The notes below the pieces were generated by a model. The model was given only the letters and a program-made list of their open reading frames with translations, did not search any database and was not told where the DNA came from. A stretch of 64,000 nucleotides of DNA from Globomyces pollinis-pini (Eukaryota; Chytridiomycota; Chytridiomycetes; Rhizophydiales; Globomycetaceae), in assembly GCA_025399215.1 (NCBI GenBank), contig MU621142.1, positions 1-64,000 of the forward strand, given 5' to 3'. Numbering within the stretch: position 1 is the stretch's first letter; each line of letters opens with the position of its first letter. The translations under genes and the position numbers were made by a program. Shown here piece by piece: positions 15,309 through 28,000 of the stretch.

Positions 15309-18300
15309 ATGGAAGGGAAAGACTTTTTGCTACAAGTCACTGCTCCTGTGGTCGGCATCATGAGCTGCTCTAGGATGAATAAAATCATGGACAAAAATTA
15401 TATACCGGATGTTGTGGAATTCATGAGGCCTTTTGGCCTTAGAATTAATACAGGTACTTTATTAATTGGTTTGATCATTTAGGTTTGCATTTCAATTCTT
15501 TAATGTCTAGTTACAACACAAGATGTGAATGGTGCTAATATCGATCTCAATCCTTGCTTTTTAAGATTTGTGGATTATAGAAAGTTGGATCCAATACCTG
15601 AACAATCATTAAACACTGCCATTAATCAAGCTATTCCTCAATTTTCTCAAGCATCATATAAATTGCCAGAGTTACGAACGAGAGCGCAGGTAGAAACTTA
15701 CCGCCAGGATGGTAATTTATATAATTAACATTATTAGCGGTATTTGAGCATTTAACCCCTTGGTATCATCAGTACCGAGCATTGATTTCAAATTATATGG
15801 GAGTGAGCGAACACGAAACATTCAACCACCCAGTTGCTTGTAATAGTTCATCGCCCTTATTCTGTAGGTCTATTTGTCATCTCAACGGCTGATCCTAATC
15901 CATTTCAAACATTAAAAGATATGTTGGTTGAGTCTACATCAATACCCATACTAAAGAAAGGTTATCTAGACCCCAACATCTTGAAACTCTGTCTATTAGT
16001 TAATGACCCAGAAGAAGCACCAAATTTTAAGTAGGAACTTATTTCATTTTTATATGTAGTCTTGACGTTTTGTCTCAACTAAATGAACTCACACCAACAC
16101 ACTTGATTAACATAAACAATTCCAAGAAATCAGGTACTCAGGGAGCAGTTGTACCAGATATTTGGGGTTCTTGTATGGCTGAATATTCCCCTCTTAAAGC
16201 AACGTTAAGTTCCAACAACCTACTTATTCAAGTACCAACAGAATCACCCAAATTAGAAAATGACATCATTCCAGATCTTGAGCGGAGAAAATCGGATGAA
16301 ATTTTCCATTTTAGAGCAAGGGCAAATTCTCTTGGACAGATCCGAGGTTCTTGTTTATCACAAAAGGATTTTGCATCAATTGACACATTTATGAAAGATT
16401 TTCTCGCCACTCGTGTATTTCAGCAGATTTCATCTCAAATTCGTCTGTGGGAAAGGGATGTAGCTAGCGCTAGACGTGGTATATCTGGTAGATTATTTAA
16501 AGTTGGATTAAAATATTTTGGAGGATCCAAGTCCTCTACCAGTCAATCAAATTCATTTACAGATACGGAGACGAAAACTGTTATGTTTCCTTATAATTCT
16601 CCCGAAATGATAATGAGAAAACTAGGAGATTATGCTTTTATGATTCGTGACGTTAAATATGCGTTAACAATATATGATTCAGCAAAGAAAGATTTCTCGA
16701 CAAACGAAAAATTCGCCAAATTTTTTGCTGGAATTCAGGTACTTGATTGGAAATATTTAATAATGCCCTTAGGAAATGCTCGCCATTTCCACGATTATTT
16801 TATCGGACCATCCCCGAGGTACTTATGAGACATATCATGAAGCTGCTGTTCAAGCGTATTTGGATTCTAAAGTCCCACTTTATGCAACGAGAACGACCAT
16901 GTGGACTGTGGAACTTATGAAAGAGTATGAAGCTTACCATGAAGGGGCAGTGTCATTTATTAAAATGGCAAAAGATGTATGAAAATCTTTGATCCTAACT
17001 TGACAGGATTCTGACTTAAAATGTGCATTGTTCATTGAGCAGGCTGCTATTTGTTTTCTTCGCAGCTACCCACCTATGCCTCGTCGATATGCCTTTCATG
17101 TATTTTTATCCGGATATAGGTACAGCAAATGTGGATTGGTAATTCCGGTTGTTTGTTGCTTACCTTAGGAAGCTTTTGCTAAGAGAAACTATGAAACTGC
17201 TTTGTCTATTTATGGAGATCTAGGCTGGACCTTAATATCGGATCATATCAATTTTACACTAGGAAAGAAAGCCATGACTCTCGGTAGCTTAGAATTGGCT
17301 GTGGACTACTTTATTAAGTTGTTAGGAAAGTCTAGGCAATCTCAGGCAGTACATAGAGCATACCTGTCCGAATTTTTGTATCTTTACCAACAATTTGCAA
17401 TTGTTGTAGAGCCAGAGGTACTCACTAAAAAGATGGGACTTTTACCTATTCCGCAATTAAAAGATTCTTCCATTCATATTTCAACTCAGTTAGTGGATGA
17501 TGGATCAGTGGTACCAGAAGAAGAAAATTTGATCTGGGAATCAATGGAACGTGATATTTTGAATTCATTTACGGTTTCTTCATCTAAGTATGTACCAAAA
17601 TCAATGCTCAATAGAGGTATTGAAAAGAGTAAATCAAGTGGAATAGAATGTGCCGTTGGAGGTAAGAAGAGTTTGCTAATATTGAGAACCCGCTCACATT
17701 ACATTTGAATGGTCAAACCCAATGCAAGTACCAATTCCTGTAAATAATATACACCTCGAGTGTACTTTTAACGATGAACCTCCACCAAAGAGCGAACCAT
17801 GGTCTACAAATGAAATTATTACAAAAATGGAATACCCACACTTTGATATTGAAGTATTGCCTGATATTGCACTTGATGCAAGTGAAAAGAAAATTGTATG
17901 AATTGGGGTTTTGACTTTAGGTACATCTTAAACTATATCCAAAAACGGAAGGCAAGATAAAGTTACTAGGAATACGATATTTGTTGTGTGGTATTATTCC
18001 GACATATAGAGCTTTTAAAAAGCAAACTTTAGGCAAAGACGCTAAAGATATTGAATTGGTATTAACCATCACACCACCAATGCCAGTGCTCGATTTGACA
18101 TTCCACAATTTACCGGTGGAGATGCTATGTGGTCAAGTCTGTCAGGCTACATTAGAGCTCAACAACAAGGGTGGCAAGGGATTAGAAGGTCTATTTGTCA
18201 AAGTAAGCCATCCATCATTCTGCCATTTTGGAGATGGAACTTCTGCCGAGATTTCAGAATACTGTATTTAATATTTCCTAACTATCAGCACCTACAAGTC

Positions 18301-19826
18301 GTAACCCTGGTTCAAATACAGATTCTCAAATCCTGGAAGCATCAAACATGCTACTTGATGATAGCATTAACGCTTTAAAGCTTCCTGTCTCTGAAAATAA
18401 CAGTATTGGTGTTCTTGATGCTGCAATGACAACACTTATTCCTGTTTGGATACGTGCGGATCAGCCAGGAAAGCACAATATCAAAATTCTATTTATGTAT
18501 CAAGCGACGGTATTTGACGTTTTCCTCATTTTAAGGATACCCAAGAAAAAGGAAATTATAGGACTCTGCGATTTTCTAGAACTCTGGATGTTCAAGCTTC
18601 TCTTCGCGTTGCTTCATTTACTCGCCCTTCTCTCACTTCCACTAAAGAGTTTATCTTGGGGGTTGAATTGACTAACATTGCTAATGTACCAGAAGAAATT
18701 GTACTTCGTCAAATTACTTCAATCAGTCCATTGTGGAATATTAGTAAAATCGAAGAAGAGTAACTGATTTATCTCTAACACGTATTTAGGGAAGTCATTT
18801 CTAGTCACATGCCGCCAAATCAACTTCGCTATTTGTATTTTAAAGTTTCAAAAAAAGATCATGAGTCAGTAGATTTATTATCAACGCCGGAGTTTATGAC
18901 TACTCTGGCTTTAGAGAGACTGGTGTTGATGGAAGATCCACGGCCAATGAATGCTCCTCCAATACCACTCAAGGTGACAAGCATATCATCAGTATGAATT
19001 TTTTTTTGACCATGTAGGATTTAGGGACGTCTGATTGTCTTTCAGGACCACTTCGTGAATTTTTAAATTCTTCTCGGACTTTGGCCCGATATCGTTTAAT
19101 CCATCAGCAATACCCCACTCTCTCTATTCCTCAAATTAACGAATTATTTACCCTTTATTGGTCTGACGATTTGGATTTGGCAATATTTTACGAAATCCCA
19201 ACATCGAACATTCGGGGTCATTTGATGGTTACGGGTGTTAATTTAAGTCTTGAACCACCATTACCTATTACTGATTGGTTTTCTGGTCTAGACTCCAAAA
19301 CTTTAGCTGGGCGAGCATTGTTTGAAAGAACTTTTAGAGAACGGAAGGAATTGATAGCTAGTTTGCTGAAACCAAAGATGGCCGAATCTTCACCAATAAG
19401 AGTAATAATCAAAGCAGACAAAGAGGTTACATTAGGGGAGAATGGTCATTGTATTGTACCTATAACTATAAATATTGGGAATACTTCGTGGATGCATGTA
19501 GCAGATTACGAACTAGATCTAATATCGCAAAAGTAATCATACTGAAGCTAACTTTTTATAGTAATGTACAACCTACAGCTCCAATATTTCCGTGGATTGG
19601 CCAAACGAAATTCATTGGCAATCTTAAACCACATGAAACGGTGGATGTATTTGCAGAAGCTTTGTTTACAGAATATGGGGTATATGATATTAATCAATGG
19701 AAATTGACAACCAAACTTTCATTTCCAAAGTCTTTACTTGAATCTGATGCTGTTTCAAAAACAGTTCGAACTGGATCGCAATTCATTCAGCAACCTACTG
19801 CCGTTGAAATCATTCAGGTTAAGTAA
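15309..19826 (+). CDS. TRAPPC8: TRAPP complex subunit 8 (TRAPPC8/Trs85)
   Basis: Fifteen exons, ending at 15453, 15711, 15839, 16030, 16738, 16976, 17138, 17661, 17895, 18263, 18509, 18759, 18991, 19532 and 19826. The corresponding exon starts are 15309, 15511, 15738, 15868, 16060, 16773, 17007, 17169, 17687, 17921, 18289, 18536, 18790, 19018 and 19562. Product 1365 aa (human 1435). Diagnostic stretches are HPVACLFVISTADPNP, HPRGTYETYHEAAVQAYL, MPRRYAFHVFLSGYRYSKCG, LISDHINFTLGKKA and, after an intron, VGEPAHITFEWSNPMQVPIP. TRAPPC8/Trs85 belongs to the TRAPPIII complex, an exchange factor for Rab1/Ypt1 in ER-Golgi transport and autophagy. The first intron position holds two abutting introns (15454-15510). 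The 3' end is convergent with dynactin, 59 bp away. Confidence 0.94.
15454..15510 (+). other. Two abutting introns with no exon between (TRAPPC8)
   Basis: The 57-nt interval removed between exons 1 and 2 divides exactly into 15454-15482 (GT...AG, 29 nt) and 15483-15510 (GT...AG, 28 nt). Each half has the usual intron length of this genome. Removing the whole interval, in one or two steps, joins INT to VTTQ in frame. The central AG/GT is the arrangement expected of a recursive splice site or zero-length exon. Confidence 0.6.
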
Positions 19827-19885
19827 GTAAATAAGAGCCAATAAAATATGTTATTTTCATGTTAAATTTATTGGTAAATACTAGT

Positions 19886-22800
19886 TCAAAACAAAAACAA
19901 GTTATGTATTTCTTGGAATTGAGATATTGAATTCAATCGAATTGTCCTTTTTGATTCTATTGCGCACGAAGTATTTCTTCCAATTATCACCCTTCCACAA
20001 ATAACAGACTTGTTTGACAAGGATTTTACACGATGACTGGAGATTTCCGACTCATGGATATTGTTGTGCAAAGTTTGAATTCTGTTTTGTAGTTGGGTGA
20101 GTTTCGATTTTTTTGATAAAAATTGTTGCAAAGGATCAGACAGTTTCGGTTTCCAAACTTTTGAATGTATATTTTTGGTGGTATTAGTTAAATCAATAAT
20201 ACAGCTTTCCTTGGCAAAAGAATATATATCAGATAAAACCGAATTGGCTTGGTTCTGCAATTCACTTATTTCCACATTTTTGCTTTTATCAACATACTCC
20301 GAAAAGCTATAGTCGGGTGACTGCTTTTGTGCCCTTGTAGATCGCTTCATTAAAGGATCTGATGGGTGAAATAATTGCCAATTAGTTGAACTATATTCGC
20401 GACCTTTCAATCTTGCTATCTCCAACATCAAAAATCGAATACAAATCTTTTGAGTCTCGACCTTGCAGTTAATTAAAATATAAAAAATAATTACCAATAA
20501 ATTAGAAGTAGTAGTTGTTGTGTCAGGGTTCTGTAGATTTGTTTCACTTCTATTTGGCAGCGATAATGGTGTGTGACTTTGATGAAGTGATTGTTTACGA
20601 AGAGGTGAATTTTGTACAAATGATTTCTGGTCCATCAATTGCTTTTGTAAATGCGAAACATGAATTTTAAGTTGATCATTTTCTGCTTCTAGTTCGAGTA
20701 AATCTCCATTAATAGATTCTAATGCTACATGATATTGCTCTTTCAAATCAATTGCCTCATCTAGCTTCGCTTGGATGGTATTCCCTTCAGCTTTCATTTT
20801 TTCAATTTGATCTGATTTGCGTTTCAAAATGTCAATTTCTACCATATTCGCACTAATTATCTCATCCTAATGATAAGAAAACATTCTCTAAACCTTCTGT
20901 GATAATGATTTGAGATGTGCAACTAGCTGAGATTCTAGGGCTGTTGATTTGTTCTTAAATAGCTCCAATTGCGATATGTCTTCTTTCATACGACTTGCCA
21001 TTTGATTCCATGGAGGTGTAGGGTTGATGACTACCTGTTAGAGTTTGGATATGTTACATAAGGACCATTCTTTCATATTTGTAAACTCAGACAATATCGA
21101 TTTTAAATCTGTGGCCACAGATTCTAATGATTTTTCTCCTTTTATATCAGGCTGCTCTAGTATGTCTTTAATTGAATCCCCACTTAGATCAGAGGAATTA
21201 TTATTGGCCTCTTGAATATATGATTGTAAGGAATTTCGAACAGTACGCAAATCTGTCACCACAGACTCTAATGATGACCCTGATTCTACTACCTGGCCGA
21301 GAACTTCAACTGACACGACATGTGTTTGCTTTTGAGTCTCTAAAATTTTCTTTTGCAACACGCTGATTGATTTAGTAATTAAAAACTTAAAAACCTTGTG
21401 CTGTTTTTTACACTCAATGAATTTGAAAGAATGCCATTTGTAAATTTTTTGATTAATTCACATATTTCTGCTGGTGCCTCCACATTAGCAGGTCCAAATA
21501 GGTTTGAAATACAGGATAATTCGCTCTCGATGCATGCAGTATGCATATACAATGTATCAATACATAGCAATGAAGATTCTTGTCTCCATAGCAGATTATC
21601 GTTGTTAGATTCAATTTCGGTACTAGAGCGTTGTAATAAATTCGAAAGACTATCACATCAAGATAAATTCCTTACTCTACTAATTCTGGTAATAATGATT
21701 TAACATCAGCATATTCGTAAAATATTTGTTTTAAATGCTGATCAATCCTAATCATTAACTTGAAGTTAGCAATTACAAAGACTCGGAATGAGCAGCTGAT
21801 TTGTAAACTTCAACAAATGGTGCAAAATCAGCTAAAGTGTCTTTTGAAATGAAATTGACAGATAGTTTTTTCGCAGCTTGACGAACATCCATAACTATTG
21901 ACCATGATGCAGCTATCTCCAAAGCCCTTGCTGTTGGGTGGTATTTTTCTCTCAAGCAGTCCCCAATATATTTCCCAATTAAACGGCATTTGTTTGAAAT
22001 TCTTTCGAATAATAGATAGGAGTTTACAATATCACCAAATGTTTTATCAAAACCTGGAGCCAAAAACAACTAATATTAGCCATTTTATATAAGATTATAC
22101 CTTCAGTATCGAAATTTCTTTCTTTGATTCTGACAAAGAAAGGGACACAGTGTCCGATTGAAGCTTAAGTTTCTTCAATTCACGATTGCTGTCTTCCAGC
22201 TTCCGTCTTAAATCAATCATATCGGACTCATTCGTGATCAACCCAGGAGACTTCGACTTATTCACGCTTGATTGATTATCCAGTGTACGTCGAAGCTGGG
22301 AAATGGTGAGTTGATTTTCTCTTTGAACTTCTTGTACATTATTATACCGATTTACAAGTTCATGAATGACATGATCCTTTAAATCTAAGCTATTAAAATC
22401 ACTCCCACTTACCCAGTTCTTCATATAATTTCTTTTCCAACTCAATATGTGCTTTCTCCAAATCATTACTCACTTTAAGCAATTGCTCCAATTCCATCCT
22501 CTCCAGCTTTTTTTCTACCAATGTCTAAAGATTAATTTCTTAATGTCACCTCATCTAATTTCAGATTTGTTTCTGTTATCGATTGTAGCATTTCTGACAT
22601 TACATAGGTGTCATCAACCTGCTCTTTCAAATGTTTGATCCTTTCATTTGCCATATCAAGACTTTCTTTCAAATCATTGCAAGAATTTCTCATTTCTTGG
22701 TAATTCTGCAGTTCACTCTGTTGCATTTCCACATGGTTCGTGAACTCAGCTTCTTTGCTAACGGAAACATCGCGCAGCCTGAATCAGTTGCAATTTAATT

Positions 22801-24974
22801 ACTTGATTAAAGCCTCGGCGAGTCTATCGGATTGTAGCTGTAATTGCAAAATTTGCTTCTTATCGTCAAGTGAAGACTTCGGATTTTCATCTAGTTATAA
22901 ATTTACATGCTTCATACTATTTTTAGGTTGTAATGTAAGCAATTCCAGCTCTAGCGTTAATTCTTCTACTGTTGATTTGAGCTTTTTGATTTCTGAGTGC
23001 GCAACATCTAACGATTCTTCCAACAACACCACTTCTAATGCATCATTTCGCATTTCTAATTCTCTGTTTAAAGCTTCAATCTCTCTCAAATTTCTATTGT
23101 TTTCCCGTTTTAAATGTTCATATTTCTCATTTCCTTCAATTGATTCTTTGATAACTTTGGCTGAAGTTGTGATTGTATGATTTTTATGTGTAGCCTCTTT
23201 CAGCATAGATTGTAATTCCAATATTTGTTTTTCTTGATCCGAAACAGATTCAATTGTTGTGGTGTACTGCGATTCCAGCATATTTTTCTCGGTTATCAGA
23301 ATTTGATTTTGATTGAAAAGATCTTCGTTATAGTTGGAAAGATATTCATTTCTGTTGGTCAGTGATTTGATTTTTGCTTTCGCCGATTCTAATTCATTCG
23401 ATAAATCGGAGAAGGCCAATGATCTCCCTCTGATTTCAGCGCCTGGTAAATCATGTGAAAGGGGATGTGATGGAGAATCATTTCCATTAAAATCATTAGT
23501 AGGAATTACATGTCTACTTTTACTTTTACTGGGTGAAATAGACAAATCTGCCGAGCCAGTAAAAGGCAGCGAATCTGATAGAGCTGGACTGGCAGAACGA
23601 TTCCTTGTTGGTGAGATGGGATTTTTACTCCCTGGGGAGCGAGAACGGGAAAGAGAACTAGCCCTCTTTGAAATCTTTTGAGTCACTGGTAATGCATCCG
23701 GTTTGTTTTCTAATAATGATGCTTGGAGAATACCTGGTTCCACTATAGCTTGTTAGTAGCAATTTTTACCAGATACCGGAACCGGCTCTATTTTGCTAAT
23801 GTGTTTATAATTACGAGCACTGTCTTTTTTAGGCGATTTTAATATGGAATCTGAAAAGGCCTGCACTTTAGTGGGACTGGGGACCGGTTTTTCGGTAATG
23901 ATTGGCGATGGAGGTTTACCAGGTATATTTGCAATAGATCCCGCAATAGATAAGCTAGACAGCAGGTCTTGATGTGAACGAATAGGACTTTTTGAATTTT
24001 GCCTTCCATTTTTCAATGTTTTTGTTTGTTGAATTGTTGGTTTAAGTAATTCTGTGTCTCTCTGAGGTGATTTTGGAGCATTTTCATTATCTGAGAATCC
24101 TTTTGGCGGAGACGTATCCATTAATCCAAGAAAGTTATTTTCAGTACCAGTGGAAATCACCAAGTTAGCATTTCTTAACCCAGCCTTTTTAATAGCTACT
24201 GGTTCAGTTGGGCTATCTAAGATTGGTGATAGAATCGTTTGTTTTTTATCAGCATCAGCAATATCTTCGAATTTAGTGTCACAAGATCTTACTTGTCCTT
24301 GGTCGTGGTAGACTAGTCCTTTTCCCTACCGACGGTGGTAAGTTATTCATTGAATCTGTAGATTTTGAAGATTTGATGGTGCTCTCTTTGGTGTCCAGAT
24401 TGCTCGATTCTTCAACAGTTGACAAGGAGTCTTTTCGGTGAATTTTTTGATTTATACTATCTACAGATGTTGATTTTGTTAGAGATTTTCCAATGACTTT
24501 GGTTTTAGTTGGGAGTGGTTTGGTAACCTAATAATTAAACAACAATGATACCATCAGTGGAGTACTACTAGTGCTTGACGATACAGACAATCTTTTAGAT
24601 TGCACTGAAGGTGGTGACTTTCTTTTTGAACTACCTGGTGGAGTTTTTGAAGGAGGTGATGTTCGTCCAGATAATGATGATCTAGATGAAGGTGAATCAG
24701 TCGATTTGTTTGAGGATTTGATTTGCGATTCCCTCACAAAAATTCCATGGCCTGCTTTACAATCAAAGTATCGAACATTCGCTACACTGCCATCATTTTT
24801 TCCGGTTGGTTCATCCAGCTCCACACCAACCCAATTTCCAGTTGAAAACTCTGTTAATCCCACAAATCTGACAATTCCTTTCGTTCCATTTGATATTACA
24901 GTAACTGATTCGTTGACCTCTACCAATGGTGGACGGTGTGATAATGATAATCTTGATGATGGTCGTGATGACAT
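19886..24974 (-). CDS. Dynactin subunit 1 (p150Glued)
   Basis: Fifteen exons, from the ATG at 24974: 24974-24552, 24527-24293, 24264-23770, 23742-22918, 22890-22803, 22778-22550, 22524-22413, 22384-22101, 22069-21777, 21747-21676, 21649-21395, 21362-21058, 21030-20894, 20866-20495, 20461-19886; 1566 aa. The N-terminal CAP-Gly domain (about aa 15-80) shows [20 protein letters not shown] and [12 protein letters not shown] basic Ser/Pro-rich region and long coiled coils follow (about aa 430-780 and 1180-1280). The dynactin p150 domain between them carries [13 protein letters not shown] and PTPPWNQMA. The protein links dynein to microtubules and cargo. Introns are 24-33 nt. The intron at 21031-21057 uses the second of two nearby AG acceptors. 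Confidence 0.95.
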
Positions 24975-25084
24975 TTGAAAGTGAATTTTCACAACTCAAA
25001 ATGGAAGGAAATATTTACAGACCAAAACTAACCTTAGAAACTCATGAGTTATTTATTCGTGAAATTATTTCAATAGTTATTCAG

Positions 25085-28000
25085 CTAAATGCGGTCCAAT
25101 TTAGTGGTTTTGAAAATAGTTCCATTTGCATAGCAAGTATAATAGTCGTTATTATATACCTGGATGTCCACTACTCCCACTCCTTCGTCTAATACAGGTA
25201 GAGGCATGTTGTTTTCCGTTGGAACCTCCAAATGGAGAGCATTGATGTCAAATAACTAAGGAATAAGTAAATGACAATTATTACTTTGATTTTGCCTCTG
25301 CTGCTTCCCGAACAAATTAGATTTGATTGTCTATCTAATGCTATGCTGGTTATCATACTTTCGTGTGCTGGGAAAGTGTTTAGTAATGAAATATCTTGGC
25401 GCATGTCCAACACAACTACAAATTTAAATCCACTTCATACTTACATATATTTCCTTTTCGTCCTCCAGCAACTAAAATATTGTGCTCAGCAGAATATAGT
25501 ATTGACTTAATTCCAGCTTCGCCAACTTGGAATGCTAATCGATTAACTTAAAGTAAATATTACATTTAACTCGAGCTCTGCTAGGAGGCAATAGAGTATC
25601 CCATATACAGATATTCCTTAATGTGAATTAACTAAATCATACATGCTATTTGCAGATAAGCCAGCTGTTGCCAAGATAGAGCTCGAATTTAAGAAAGTAA
25701 AATCACTTATAGTTCCTTGATGGCATTGCCTTAGAGTTAAACAGGGTCGTATTGAGGATGGAGCTGCATCAAACTTCCATATATGAACATCCCCTCTACT
25801 ATCTGCGCCAGCAAATTTTGCCCCATATGGATCAAAATGGCATTTGATCAGTTTTCCTTCACTGATGGTTGAATAAGACACGATTTCTTGTTGCTGGCCG
25901 TACTGATAAAGCTGCACTACAACTTCAGGAGATGAGCTATCCCCTAAACCACCCAAATAGTAATTCAAAGACTTATGTGATTCAAGAGTAGTTGCTTGAC
26001 CAGTAGTTCTCCGAAGTCGCTATAATTAAAACATTGGTATTACAAGTCCTTTGTCTGTCGTTTTGGTAACACCTTGAGCTGCGGAAGTTTGGAATGACCG
26101 CTTGAGCAATTGATTGATTGAATCTAGACTGATGTCCCGTTTCATAGCAGGAGCGGCCCCAGAAAGTGAAGGAGTTCTAGACATCGCTAATCTTGATATC
26201 GCATTGTTTTCAGATTGAGGAAGATACTCTTGGATAGAGATTTCTCTTGGAGCTGAAGTGTTCTAAAAAAAAATAAGTCTAAAATATCCTTACTGTAAAA
26301 TAGTTGCAAGATACTGTAGCATCCACTTCATTAATACCATAAGATGTCACAAACACTACATCGGATCGCTGAATAGGATTAATTGCAAAGGCATTTATAG
26401 GTGCTTCGGATATAACTACTGTCTCAGTAACAGATTCTGGTTGATTTGTATCATAATCATTGCCTGAACTACCAAGATCCTGTAAATATAAATGCGAATC
26501 TTGTTTCGTAAGAGGCTTAGTCGTAATTATTGCTTTCGCATTTCTCTGTGTGTCGCCTGTTCTGTTTAATAAGCTCCACAGTTCTGATAGTTGAGTTTCC
26601 AAAATATATGCGGACATACAATCTAATGTTACGTTAAAAAAAATACCTAATTCCATATGATGTGTGCTCCAACCATTAGCGATACGAATGTCCAAGTTAA
26701 ATACAAACTTAACCAAATGGCGATGCAATGCTTGACTTAAGAAACCAAATGTCTCATCGAGTCCTGGGTTGATATTCATAACTTCTGTGACTCGTTCCAG
26801 ATACATTTTTAATGCCCCAGTAATGTGACTTAGTGACAAGCTATGTATAAGCTGCTCTGCAAGCTTTGCTTCTGGCGATTCTCGATTATAGAGTGCAATA
26901 CCAAACTCATCGTATAATTCGACATGTTTGTCCGAGTCATCTTGATGTTCCACTGGATGTGCCTAACGTTATTCAATCAAATACAAACTATTGGTTCCCT
27001 TTCAGCAAGTGCATCTTCAATCAGATTGCAAAGACCTTTCCCGTCCGATTTTAATAAAGTATCGAAAAACTGCTCACACAAGCCCAACATCCACCAAAGA
27101 CGATTACGCCTTTTAAATAGTGCTGCTGTGACAACTTGAATCATGTAACCCGCAACCACTGCCTGCGTCATAACTACTTCTGAAGTCTTGGTACCAAATG
27201 TGTATGATTTCTTATACCATGCTACCCAACCAATGAGGATATTCCTAGCGAGTTAATGAATAGAAACTTGCTTTGAAAGCAGATCAACTAAATGGTGTTT
27301 TTCTTTAGATTGGCGTTCTAAATCATTTTGGAACGTAATATAGCAAAGAATATTGGTTTGATTAATAATCATTTGCTGGGTTGGAATCACAAATGGAGCC
27401 ATATTATTTGCCTCAAATGGTAATAATTCCACAAAGGCATTAAATGAGAACATTTCTTGACATCGTTTCATAATTAGGATACCGACTTGATTGACGGTCA
27501 TATTGGATAAATTCGCAAGGGAAATAATTCCTTTTCTCAAATTTCCAGTGTAATCAGAGAGAATAGCGTCACCTTTTAATTCTTCTTTGTAATCTGAGAT
27601 CATCTCTAGTGAATGATGAATAGCCTAGTGATTATTTAGTAATGGAAAAAGAATTACATGCAAAATTCTTCTTGTCAGTATTCCTTTATATACGTTCATG
27701 TTTATCAACCGTACATTTAACCTAAGCAGTTCAAATTTGGAGACTTTTAATATTTCTTGATGAGTAGGTACGTGTTGCTCCACTTGAATATCTTCAACTT
27801 CAGTTGGAAACGTGGTGTCTAACTCGTCAAAATCCAAGCCCGTGTTTGTAATTGTGGTGGTCATATCACCCCAATCCAATCCACCTGAAGCGGCCGGCTT
27901 TTCCGGCTCTCCCCAATCAATTCCCTCACTAGTGACTTTGGATTCAGATTCGCCCCAATCAATACCACCAGACGTTTTTGTGACTGGTTCTCCCCAATCA

